This document shows, piece after piece, positions 1 through 7,447 of a stretch of 64,000 nt of DNA. The translations under genes were made by a program, and so were the position numbers. The notes beneath the pieces were generated by a model. It worked only from the letters and a program-made list of their open reading frames with translations. It was not told where the DNA came from and did not search any database. Source of the stretch: Streptomyces sp. TS71-3 (GTDB lineage Bacteria; Actinomycetota; Actinomycetes; Streptomycetales; Streptomycetaceae); assembly GCF_018327685.1 (NCBI RefSeq), contig NZ_BNEL01000001.1, forward strand, positions 5,767,501 to 5,831,500. Reading direction: 5' to 3'. Numbering within the stretch: the first letter of the stretch is position 1; every line of letters begins with the position of its first letter.

Positions 1-32
1 CACCGACATGGGAAAAGGGGGCACCGGCGATC

Positions 33-707
33 ATGACCGTCCCGCGCCACACCCTGCTGAACGCCGCCTACGACCATCTGCGGGCCGCCATCCTCGACGG
101 CTCCCTCGCCCCGGGCGCCCGCGTCACCGTCCGGCCCCTGACCGAACGGCTCGGCCTGAGCCCCACCCCCATCAAGGCCGCCCTCGCCGCGCTCGAACGC
201 GAGGGCTTCCTCATCGCCATCCCGCACCGCGGCTACTTCGTCCCCGAAGTCAGCACCGATGACCTGCTGGAGCTGTACGAGCTGCGGGAGGCCGTCGACG
301 GGATCGCCGCGCGCCGGACGGCGGCCTCGCCCGACCACGACCGGATCGCCACCCGGCTGCACCGGCTGCTCGCCGAGCAGCGCGAGGCCATCGAGGCGGA
401 CGACCTGCACGCCTACGGGGAACTGGACCTCGCGTTCCACAGCCTCATCTGGGAAGGTTCGAGCAGCCGGCGGCTCATCCCCATCGCGGAGAACCTCATC
501 GCCCAGGTGCGCCTGGGCAACCGTCTCTCCGCGCGGGCGCCCGGCCGATTACCGGTCGCTCTCGACGAGCACGAGGCCGTTCTCGAAGCGATCCGCAGGG
601 GCGACCCGCGCGCCGCGGAGCGCCATATCCGCCGTCACGTCCGTGCGGCCGGCCAGGCGCTGCGGTGCTATCTCGGGGTACCGGGCGCGGCGGAGCAGCC
701 GCGGTAG
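33..707 (+). CDS. GntR-family (FadR/FCD) transcriptional regulator
   Basis: A 224-aa DNA-binding repressor or activator. Residues about 6-70 form a winged helix-turn-helix; the recognition region RLGLSPTPIKAALAALEREG is typical of GntR proteins. Residues about 75-215 are alpha-helical with the E-L-R-E and H-x3-H pattern of an FCD ligand/metal-binding domain (LYELREAVDG, LDLAFHSLIW, HIRRHV). FCD regulators generally respond to carboxylates or sugar acids in catabolic operons. The ATG at 33 is the first start that gives the complete HTH. The gene stands alone here; its target may lie upstream of the window, so the ligand cannot be predicted. Confidence 0.9.
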   Translation: MTVPRHTLLNAAYDHLRAAILDGSLAPGARVTVRPLTERLGLSPTPIKAALAALEREGFLIAIPHRGYFVPEVSTDDLLELYELREAVDGIAARRTAASPDHDRIATRLHRLLAEQREAIEADDLHAYGELDLAFHSLIWEGSSSRRLIPIAENLIAQVRLGNRLSARAPGRLPVALDEHEAVLEAIRRGDPRAAERHIRRHVRAAGQALRCYLGVPGAAEQPR

Positions 708-825
708 CCATGGGGCCACGCCAGGGCTGCGTGGTCGGACCCGTGCTGCCGCGCGCGGCGACGGCGGGCGCGAAGGGCGGCGCCGCGGAACGCGGCACCG
801 CCCTCCGTGGTACGCCGTGCGGGGA

Positions 826-1290
826 TCAGAACACGAACGGACCCGGGTCCTGGGCCGTGGTGGCGTTGCAGGTCGCCGTGATGCCGATGACGGTGACCTT
901 CAGGGTCTTCGCCTCCAGGCTGTCGCCCGCGGCGACGGTGCCGGTCAGGGGGCCGGAGTCGACACCGCTGCCCGCCGGGATGTCGGGGTTGGACTTGCCG
1001 GTGAACGTGACCGAGTCGGAGCCGTTCCTGGTGAGGGTGAGCGTGGACGAGGCGGAGCCCGCCGGGACGTCGAACGGCGCCTTCACGGCGTCCGTGGCGA
1101 TGTCGATGGTGGCGGAGGTGCCGTCCTGGGTGGCGGTGAGGGTCGCCGTTCCCGAGCCGAAGCTGCCGCAGTCGAAGCCGATGGTGGCCGACTCCGGGGC
1201 CACGGCGCCCGCGACGGGGGCGAAGGTGAGGCCGGCGGCCGCCACGCCGGCGGCCAGTGCGGTGCTGATTCCAAGCGAGCGGAGTTTCAC
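826..1290 (-). CDS. small secreted protein of unknown function
   Basis: A 154-aa protein with a clear Sec signal peptide: KLRS, a hydrophobic stretch of about 20 residues (ISTALAAGVAAAGLTFAP), then a likely AGA cleavage site near residue 28. The mature part is rich in Thr, Ser, Ala and Gly, has two cysteines far apart (FDCGSF and ATCNAT) that could form one disulfide, and looks like a beta-sandwich. I chose the GTG at 1290 because AGGAAAACC precedes it and the signal peptide starts there. The frame stays open much further upstream but without coding character. Family not recognised. Probably an extracellular or cell-wall protein. Confidence 0.75.
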   Translation of the reverse strand: MKLRSLGISTALAAGVAAAGLTFAPVAGAVAPESATIGFDCGSFGSGTATLTATQDGTSATIDIATDAVKAPFDVPAGSASSTLTLTRNGSDSVTFTGKSNPDIPAGSGVDSGPLTGTVAAGDSLEAKTLKVTVIGITATCNATTAQDPGPFVF

Positions 1291-1337
1291 GGTTTTCCTG
1301 CTCTCCTGTGGGGGGTTGTGGGGGGTCGCACATCCCG

Positions 1338-1407
1338 CCACTGACGCCCGGCAACGGGCAACTCGTGTGCAGCATGGGGGAGTTGCGGGCCGTTGCGCCG
1401 CCAGTGG
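1338..1407. repeat. long imperfect inverted repeat in leader of the secreted-protein gene
   Basis: Two arms of about 27 bp, 1338-1364 and 1380-1407, are near reverse complements (CCACTG...CAACTC against GAGTTG...CAGTGG) with a 15-base loop. It begins 47 bases upstream of the GTG at 1290, so it would be in the 5' untranslated leader or promoter region of that minus-strand gene. It could be an mRNA stem or a multi-site operator. No function is shown by sequence alone. Confidence 0.55.
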
Positions 1408-1707
1408 CGTGAGGCGCTGCCCATTGAGGCACGCACCGGTGGCCAGGGCAAGACCGCGGACCCGCTTTGTTGACATGCGCGAGACAAATTCAGCCGTCTT
1501 CCGTCCGCCGGCGTGCTCGCCGGTCCGCCCCGGAGACACCGGCCGGCGTGCGCCCTCCGCGGCACCGGATGCGGCCCGCTCCGGGATCCGCGCGGCGGAG
1601 CGAGGCACGCTCACCGGGCCCTCAGAGGCCCGTTTCCACCTGCCGGAAGACGGGCATCGATGTCTCGGCCCCGCGCCCCGGGGCCCACGCCCACACCCTT
1701 GTCCGTG

Positions 1708-1917
1708 CCTTAGGGGTCCTTGCACTATGAGCGTCCGATAGGTCGCGTGGTCTGGTGCCGTGCATCGCAAGGCGCCGGAGAGTCCTCGATGGGGGTCCCC
1801 CCCCCGCTCGAGCGAAGCCGAGAGTGGGGGAGGAGCTACCAGGGCTTTCCGGCAACGCGGCGAGGTGCGGAGCCAGGCCGCGCGACCCGGGCGGGCACAG
1901 TGCAAGGACCCCTCAGG
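1708..1917. mobile_element. MITE-like element A
   Basis: A non-coding unit of about 210 bp bounded by terminal inverted repeats: 1708-1726 and 1899-1917 match at 18 of 19 positions (CCTTAGGGGTCCTTGCACT type). Inside are 24 bp (1751-1774, starting TCTGGTGCCGTGC) and 17 bp (1854-1870, AACGCGGCGAGGTGCGG) identical to parts of the element at 5631-5866. A GC-rich hairpin (CCCCC..GAG..GGGGG, about 1797-1834) lies between them. It encodes no transposase, so it would need one supplied in trans. No clear target duplication is visible. Confidence 0.65.
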
Positions 1918-2241
1918 GCCCGAGCCCACGCCCCAGGGGCCCTACCGCCTCAGGGGGCCCTGCCCCGCAGCCCCGTGAGGGCGCCCCGCCCCGGCCCGGC
2001 GCCCGACATCCAGCAACCTGACCCAGAGCTCGACCCAGTGAAGGGACGACCTCGCCGACGTTGTCCTATGCAGCGATCGAGTCGCGTCTCCCACTTGGCG
2101 GTCGAGTCGTCGTGGGGCCCCGGGCGGCCATGTCCCTTAAGCCATCAAGCGGCTCCACCATGACAGCCATGCCCAGGGCCCCTGGGCCCCACCGATCTTA
2201 CGAATGACCAGTTCAGACCCACATCAAGAGATAGGACACCC

Positions 2242-3453
2242 ATGACGTTCTCCCTCGGCATCGTCGGCGCCGGGCAGTTCAGCGGGCACTTCGCGCAGCT
2301 CTTCCAGGCCCACCCGGGCGTCGGCGAGGTGTACGTCACCGATCTCCTGCCGGAGCGCGCCGAACGGCTCGTCGCGGACAAGGGCCTGGCCGGGACCTTC
2401 GACACCTACGAGGCGATGCTGGCCGCGCGGCAGCTGGACGCGGTCGCGATCTTCACCCAGCGCTGGACCCACGGTCCGCTGGTCCTGGCGGCCCTGGAGG
2501 CCGGCAAGCACGTCTACTCGGCGGTGCCGATGGGCGTCAGCCGCGCCGAGATCACCGCCATCGTCGACGCCGTGCGCAGCACGGGCCTGACCTACATGAT
2601 GGGCGAGACCAGCCAGTACAACCCGGCGACCGTGCACGCCCGCAACCAGATCGCCTCGGGCGCCTTCGGCCGCCTCTTCTACGCAGAGGGCGACTACGTG
2701 CACGACATGGACCTCGGGTTCTACGCCGCCTACCAGTACAGCGGCGGGGTCAACTGGAAGGCGACCGCCAGCTATCCGCCGCTGATGTACCCCACCCACT
2801 CCATCGGCGGGATACTCGGCGCCTGGGACACCCACGCGGTGAGCGTCTCCGCCATCGGGGTGCGCGACGAACGCGGCGACGGGGTCTTCGACAAGGAGGT
2901 CAGCCAGTTCGGCAACGACCTCTCGAACGCCACCGCCCTCTTCGAGACGGCCGGCGGCGGCTCCTTCCGCACCAACGAGTTCCGCCGTGTCGGATACCCC
3001 TCGCACATCAAGGAGTCGCGCTTCCGGTTCTTCGGCACGGAGGCCAGCATGGAGCAGCTCGCGACGGTGAGCCTCTGGCAGGACAAGAAGGGGGTCACCG
3101 ACATCACCGAGCAGCTGCGGCCCAAGCCCACGCTGCCGCCGGACGACCCGTCGCTGGAGCACATCGACCCGTCGCTGCGGGCCGCCTTCACCTCGGGTTC
3201 CGCGCCCGTGCACGACCGCGGCCGGCTGCCGCGCGCGTTCGACCTGCTGCCCAGCGGCCACGAGGGCAGCCACCACTTCCTCGCGGACGACTTCGTGACC
3301 GCCGTGGGCACCCGCACCCTGCCGCCCGTGAACGCGTGGGTCGCCGCCCGCTACACCCTGCCGGGCATCGTCGCGCACGAGTCCGCCCAGCAGCACGGTG
3401 CCCGGCTGCCGATCGACGACCTCGGCGACGCCCCCGGGGCCTCGCCCGCATGA
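2242..3453 (+). CDS. Gfo/Idh/MocA-family oxidoreductase
   Basis: A 403-aa protein. The N-terminal Rossmann fold (residues 3-120) starts with GIVGAGQFSG, a dinucleotide-binding loop. A C-terminal alpha/beta domain contains YPTHSIGGILG, where the family has its active-site histidine. The usual E-K-P signature after the fifth strand is replaced by VYSAVPMGV, so the lysine that normally assists hydride transfer is absent. It may have changed chemistry, or belong to a subfamily that uses another base. Substrates of the family are sugars, inositols and sugar acids. ATG at 2242 with GGA seven bases upstream. It stands alone between a non-coding stretch and convergent DUF6624. Confidence 0.85.
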   Translation: MTFSLGIVGAGQFSGHFAQLFQAHPGVGEVYVTDLLPERAERLVADKGLAGTFDTYEAMLAARQLDAVAIFTQRWTHGPLVLAALEAGKHVYSAVPMGVSRAEITAIVDAVRSTGLTYMMGETSQYNPATVHARNQIASGAFGRLFYAEGDYVHDMDLGFYAAYQYSGGVNWKATASYPPLMYPTHSIGGILGAWDTHAVSVSAIGVRDERGDGVFDKEVSQFGNDLSNATALFETAGGGSFRTNEFRRVGYPSHIKESRFRFFGTEASMEQLATVSLWQDKKGVTDITEQLRPKPTLPPDDPSLEHIDPSLRAAFTSGSAPVHDRGRLPRAFDLLPSGHEGSHHFLADDFVTAVGTRTLPPVNAWVAARYTLPGIVAHESAQQHGARLPIDDLGDAPGASPA

Positions 3454-3481
3454 CGGGCGACCGCGGACCGGGGCCCGGGCG

Positions 3482-4027
3482 TCAGCCCTGCCGCCGCAGC
3501 GCCCGCATTTGCTCTTCGAGGGGTCCGAGTCCCACGTCGTGGCGGCGCTCGTCGAGCGTCCCCGGGCTGCGGATCTCGTACGGACGCAGGGTGGCGGGGT
3601 CGACACGGGTGCCGTAGAACTGCGGCTGGCCCAGCTCCACCGCGCAGTGGTCGGCGATGAAGGCGTGGTGCACTGCGGGGCAGGCGCCGTCCGCCGCGGC
3701 CTCGGCAATCAGGTCGCGGCAGGAGAGCTGGAAGGAGAGGTCCGCGGTGTGCAGCAGGATCATCAGCCCCGCCGTCGACGCCTCCTCGCCGAGGGTGCAC
3801 GCGGTGGGCCAGCCGTGCCGCCGGACGATGGCCTTCAGCGCTTCGCCGTTCTCGCGCCGGCACGCGGCCACGCGGCGCCGCCCGAGGTCCGTCCGGGGCG
3901 CGGCCCCCGCCTCGGACGTCAGCAGGCGGTCCTCGTCCGCCCTGCGGATCAGCTCGGCCGCGAGATCGGCCGCGAGGGCGGGGACCAGTTTCCTCCGCCC
4001 TCCGCCGGCCACCGCCGTGTCGCTCAC
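3482..4027 (-). CDS. DUF6624-like protein
   Basis: A 181-aa soluble protein. Its central part (RHGWPTACTLGEEASTAGLM, then ILLHTADLSFQ) resembles the DUF6624 family, whose function is not known. The GTG start at 4027 shares four bases with the TGA stop of the upstream ATPase gene (GTGA at 4024-4027), so the two are translationally coupled. I took this GTG rather than an upstream in-frame ATG because the coupling is tight and the upstream frame overlaps a real gene. It may be a partner or substrate of the ATPase, but this is only inferred from the overlap. Confidence 0.7.
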   Translation of the reverse strand: MSDTAVAGGGRRKLVPALAADLAAELIRRADEDRLLTSEAGAAPRTDLGRRRVAACRRENGEALKAIVRRHGWPTACTLGEEASTAGLMILLHTADLSFQLSCRDLIAEAAADGACPAVHHAFIADHCAVELGQPQFYGTRVDPATLRPYEIRSPGTLDERRHDVGLGPLEEQMRALRRQG

Positions 4028-4443
4028 CCCCGGCCCTCGACGCAGAGCGTGAACCACACCTTCTTACCGGTAGTGCCCGGGTCGGGCGGCACCGTGCCCC
4101 AGTCGTCGACGAGCGCGGCCACGATGGACAGCCCGCGTCCGGACTCGGCCGCCGCGTCGGGCGTCCGCAGCCGCGGCTGCAACGGGGAGGAGTCCGCGAC
4201 GGTCACCCGCAGCTCGCGGTCGGTGCACTCCAGGGTGAGGGTGACGACGTCCCGGGGATTGCTGCTCGCGTGCCTCACCGCGTTGGCGAACAGCTCCGCC
4301 GTCGCCAGGACGGCGTTGTCCACGAGCTCGGACAGCCGCCAGAGGTTGAGGTGCGCGGTGACCATGCGCCGTACCCCAGAGGCGTGCGAGGGGTGGGCGG
4401 GGACGGCGGTCTGGAAGAGCAGCGGCCTGCTCAGCGGAATCAA
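4024..4443 (-). CDS. RsbW-like ATP-binding protein (HATPase_c, anti-sigma-factor type)
   Basis: A 139-aa single-domain GHKL ATPase. The N box is LATAELFANAVRHA (Asn ATP/Mg ligand) and a G-box-like GRGLSIVAALVDDWG follows. Streptomyces have dozens of such stand-alone proteins; some are anti-sigma factors/serine kinases, most are unstudied. There is no ATG that keeps the beta-strand beginning LLFQTAVPAHPS. The TTG at 4443 has GAGG five bases upstream and gives MIPLSRPLL, so I chose it. Coupled to the DUF6624 gene by a 4-base overlap. Confidence 0.8.
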   Translation of the reverse strand: MIPLSRPLLFQTAVPAHPSHASGVRRMVTAHLNLWRLSELVDNAVLATAELFANAVRHASSNPRDVVTLTLECTDRELRVTVADSSPLQPRLRTPDAAAESGRGLSIVAALVDDWGTVPPDPGTTGKKVWFTLCVEGRG

Positions 4444-4803
4444 GGCCGCCTCACCACGCAGTCCCGGCCGGTCCGGGTGCGCTGCGCCGACCGCTGGCCG
4501 CGGTCGGCCGGTGGGGGAGAGGGCCTGTGGCGAGGCGCTCCCGATGCCGTCATGGATCGTCCTTCTCTGCGTGCAGCACAAGTGGGGGACAGTCCCTGTC
4601 GCCGGACCCTCGCCGTTCGCGCGGTGGACGGGAGTGGGACGGCAGGACCTGGAGAGCCGCAGGGGCTGTACGGGCAGCAAACAGGTTCGGACGGTACGGG
4701 GGCCAGGTGGTGCGGGGGTTGTCCGGTTGGTGGGGCGTAGTGGCGGCGTCCTGCGGGGTGTCGCGAACCGGCCGGAATCTACGCCGTATGTTTCGATGAT
4801 GGG
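4444..4803. other. 360-bp divergent intergenic region
   Basis: Separates the minus-strand ATPase gene from the plus-strand SDR gene, so it must carry both promoters. I see no convincing -35/-10 pair, operator or RNA. The open frames crossing it lack coding character. Confidence 0.5.
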
Positions 4804-5634
4804 ATGAATCTGAGCGAGGGCCGGGCCCCCGAGCGCCCGCGAGGGCTCGGCCCGGAGCTGGGCATCCGGGGGAAGCGGGTGGTGGTCACCGGTGGCGGCC
4901 GGGGACTCGGTGAGCAGATCGTACGGCTCCTGGTGGCCGAGGGCGCCTCGGTGGCCACCTGCGCCCGCACGCCGGAGGACCTGTCGGCGCTCGCCGCGTC
5001 GCTGGACCCGGGGGAGCGGCGGCAGTTGTACACGCAGCCGCTGGACGTCACCGAGCCCGACCTGCTGGAGAGCTTCGTGGCTGCTGCGCAGAAACGATTT
5101 GACGGGTTGGACGGTGCCGTGGCCTGCGCGGGCGGCGCGAGGGGCCGCGGCCTGGAGCGGTCCGACCCCGCCGACTGGGCATCGACCTGGGCGGTGAACG
5201 TCGGTCACACCGTCCGCCTGATCCGCGCGGCCGTGCCGTACCTGCGCGCGTCCGGAGGCGGGTCCGTGGTGGTGATCGCCTCGATCTCCGGCTGGAAGCC
5301 GGCGCCGGGCGCCCAGTACGGGACGGCGAAGGCGGCTCAGATCCACCTGGCCGCCTCGCTGGCCCGCGAGCTCGGCCCCGATGGCATCCGCGTGAACACC
5401 GTGTCCCCGGGCTCGATGCTGATCCCCGGCCGGCGCTGGGACCGGATGCGCACCGAGCAGCCGGAGGCCTTCGGCGCCTTCGTGTCGGCGCAGCTTCCGG
5501 CCGGCCGGCCGGTCACGCCCCAGGAGGTGGCGCGGGTGGTGGCCTTCCTGCTGTCCGACTGGTCCAGCGGCATCTCCGGGGCCCATGTCCCCGTCGACCG
5601 CGCGCAGAACGCGCCGACGCCCGACGGCTACTAG
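4804..5634 (+). CDS. SDR-family oxidoreductase
   Basis: A 276-aa classical short-chain dehydrogenase/reductase. The cofactor loop is TGGGRGLG (residues about 29-36), followed by CAGG, the catalytic Ser in IASISGWK and the Y-x3-K pair in YGTAKAA. The end of the fold (ISGAHVPVDRAQ) is complete. NAD(P)H-dependent oxidation or reduction of an unknown alcohol/ketone. The ATG at 4804 leaves about 20 residues before the fold. The stop codon TAG (5632-5634) is the last three bases of a CTAG that borders the MITE-like element, so the native C-terminus may have been changed by that insertion. Confidence 0.88.
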   Translation: MNLSEGRAPERPRGLGPELGIRGKRVVVTGGGRGLGEQIVRLLVAEGASVATCARTPEDLSALAASLDPGERRQLYTQPLDVTEPDLLESFVAAAQKRFDGLDGAVACAGGARGRGLERSDPADWASTWAVNVGHTVRLIRAAVPYLRASGGGSVVVIASISGWKPAPGAQYGTAKAAQIHLAASLARELGPDGIRVNTVSPGSMLIPGRRWDRMRTEQPEAFGAFVSAQLPAGRPVTPQEVARVVAFLLSDWSSGISGAHVPVDRAQNAPTPDGY

Positions 5635-5866
5635 GTCGTGTCCGGCGGATCTTCGTGGATCAGCCTGCGGCGTCTGGTGCCGTGCATCGCAAGGCGGAGG
5701 ATCGTCCTCGTACGGGGCGTACTCGGATGACTCCGACAACGCGGCGAGGTGCGGTGCTGGGGGCACTCCCCCACTGCCCTGAACGGGCGTGGGAGGTATC
5801 CCCACCCACGCCCTTCAGGCAGTGGGGGAGTCGCGGGCCCACGAAGATCCGCCGGACACGGCCTAG
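5631..5866. mobile_element. MITE-like element B with 28-bp terminal inverted repeats
   Basis: Arms 5631-5658 and 5839-5866 are reverse complements at 27 of 28 positions, each beginning CTAGG. CTAG at both ends (5631-5634, 5863-5866) may be a 4-bp target duplication, leaving a 228-bp element. The inside holds a long hairpin (5765-5793 against 5805-5831) and two blocks identical to element A: 24 bp at 5673-5696 and 17 bp at 5738-5754. No coding capacity. It abuts the SDR stop codon on one side and the IS element on the other. Confidence 0.75.
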
Positions 5867-5934
5867 GGCCAATGCCGTTCGGTTAAGGGTTCGACCGGTG
5901 GCGCAAGTCTCGGCGTTTCGGCTGGTGGTGTGGG

Positions 5935-5994
5935 TGCAGCCCTTGTAGTGGTTCTCGGGTCCGCCAAGACTCGTGTTCCTCCACAAGGGCTGCA
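5935..5994 (+). promoter_or_regulatory. hairpin covering the transposase ribosome-binding site
   Basis: A perfect 12-bp inverted repeat, TGCAGCCCTTGT (5935-5946) and ACAAGGGCTGCA (5983-5994), ends on the base before the GTG start at 5995. The AAGGG that would serve as ribosome-binding site is inside the right arm. Transcripts entering from outside the IS would carry both arms and hide the site. Transcripts starting inside the loop would not. Such shields are known from IS10 and IS50. Confidence 0.6.
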
Positions 5995-7395
5995 GTGTCT
6001 GATTCTGTCATTACGCATGCTCCCGGTGTGCTGGCCGTGGGGCACCTGGGCGAGTTGACCCAGGTTGTTCCGTTCGACCTCGTCGACGAGGCACTCGCGT
6101 CCGCGGGTGGTCCGCAGCTTCGGATACGGCGGCTGCCGTCCCGGGTGGTGGTCTACCTCCTCCTCGCAGGTGCGTTGTTCACCGGCCTGGGCTGGTCACG
6201 GGTCTGGTCCCGGCTGACGGCCTCGCTGCCCCTACGGCTGCCCGCACCGGCGCCTTCATCGATCACGGCTGCGATGCGACGGGTGGGCCCCAAGCCGTTG
6301 AAGGCCCTATTCGACCTGGTCAAAGGCCCCGCGGCAGTGACCGCGACACAGGCGGCACGGTTCGCGGGCAGGCTGGTGGTCGCAATCGACGGCACCCAGA
6401 TCGCCCTGCCGGACACACCCGCGAACCTGTCAGTGTTCCTGAAGGCGAAGGCCGGGCCGAACGGGCCGGCCGGCTACCCCATGCTGCGCCTGGTCGCACT
6501 GGTGGCCTGCGGGACCCGCACCCTCCTAGACGCCGTCTTCGGCACCGATCTGACCGGGGAGCTGACCTACGCCGACCGCCTGGTCACCACCGCGGGCGCG
6601 ACCGGAACACTCCGGCCCGGGATGCTGTTGCTGGGCGACCGGAACTTCTCGGCCACCGCCTTCGTGGAAACGGTCGCCTCCACGGGCGCGGACTTCCTCA
6701 TACGCGCCAAGACCCACAGCACAGCACTCAAGCTACCGGTCCTGCGTCGTCTGCCGGACGGCACGTTCCTCTCCCGCATCGGCGAGGTCACCGTCCGCGT
6801 CATCGACGCGACGATCACCGTCACCCCCGCGGACCACGCCGCCATACGCACCGTCACCCACTGCGCCTACCGGCTCGTCACCAGCCTCCTCGACCCCGAC
6901 GAGGCACCCGCGGCCGCCCTGGCCAGGCTCTACCACGAACGCTGGGAGATCGAGACCAGCTACTGCGAGCTGAAGTCGACCATCCTCGGCGGCAGGGTCC
7001 TCCGTGGTCGCCATCCAGCAGCCGTCACCCAGGAAACCTGGGCACTGCTGGTCGCCTACCAGGCATTACGCACCGCGATGAGCGACGCCGTCCTGCACCG
7101 GCCCGACATCGACCCCGATCGTGCAGCATTCACCGTCGCACTCCACGCAGCACGAGACCAGATCGTCCGGGCCGCCGGCATCGTCGCGCACACCCGGATC
7201 GACCTCGTCGGCCGGATCGGCACCGCCATCCTCGACGACCTCCTGCCCGCCCGCCGCAACCGAACCCGGCCCCGCGTGAAGAAACGAGCGATCAACTCCA
7301 AGTACCGCGCCGTCGGCCGAGACATCGACCACCGAACCCACAGAACCACCGTCCACATCGCGATCAACCCATTGCCAAGCACGCCATACGGCTAA
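5995..7395 (+). CDS. IS4-family transposase
   Basis: A 466-aa DDE transposase. Residues about 15-110 look like the IS4 N-terminal domain. The catalytic core follows: first Asp in VAIDGTQIALPD, second Asp in LLGDRNFSATA, and a perfect Y-x2-R-x3-E-x6-K signature in YHERWEIETSYCELK. The basic C-terminus (RRNRTRPRVKKR) may bind DNA. No frameshift or stop interrupts the frame, so it should be active. GTG start at 5995, directly after the hairpin that masks its ribosome-binding site. Confidence 0.93.
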   Translation: MSDSVITHAPGVLAVGHLGELTQVVPFDLVDEALASAGGPQLRIRRLPSRVVVYLLLAGALFTGLGWSRVWSRLTASLPLRLPAPAPSSITAAMRRVGPKPLKALFDLVKGPAAVTATQAARFAGRLVVAIDGTQIALPDTPANLSVFLKAKAGPNGPAGYPMLRLVALVACGTRTLLDAVFGTDLTGELTYADRLVTTAGATGTLRPGMLLLGDRNFSATAFVETVASTGADFLIRAKTHSTALKLPVLRRLPDGTFLSRIGEVTVRVIDATITVTPADHAAIRTVTHCAYRLVTSLLDPDEAPAAALARLYHERWEIETSYCELKSTILGGRVLRGRHPAAVTQETWALLVAYQALRTAMSDAVLHRPDIDPDRAAFTVALHAARDQIVRAAGIVAHTRIDLVGRIGTAILDDLLPARRNRTRPRVKKRAINSKYRAVGRDIDHRTHRTTVHIAINPLPSTPYG

Positions 7396-7447
7396 CCGAA
7401 CGGCATTGGGCCTAGGGCGACTGGAGCGGCCAGAGCCCAGCCAGGGC

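Larger units (their letters stand above)
1291..2241. other. 951-bp non-coding stretch
   Basis: No credible gene. It holds the inverted repeat at 1338-1407, the MITE-like element at 1708-1917, and after it a G/C-rich run (about 1918-2010) with repeated AGGGCCC and GGGGCCC words. The short open frames here have no coding bias and no recognisable products. The last 20 bases carry the ribosome-binding region (GGA at -7) of the oxidoreductase at 2242. Confidence 0.6.
5867..7411 (+). mobile_element. complete IS4-type insertion sequence, 1545 bp
   Basis: Terminal inverted repeats 5867-5885 and 7393-7411 match at 18 of 19 positions (GGCCAATGCCGTTCGGTTA against GCCCAATGCCGTTCGGTTA). CTAG flanks both ends (5863-5866 and 7412-7415), fitting a 4-bp target duplication, though CTAG could also be counted as part of the ends. 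One transposase gene fills the element, and its stop codon lies in the right repeat. It looks intact. The left CTAG is also the right boundary of MITE element B, so this is a nested insertion. Confidence 0.85.

Noticed and set aside
826..1929. Long minus-strand frame extending the secreted protein to 367 aa
   Set aside because: The extension has no coding character, crosses the inverted repeat and MITE element A, and would bury the signal peptide inside the protein.
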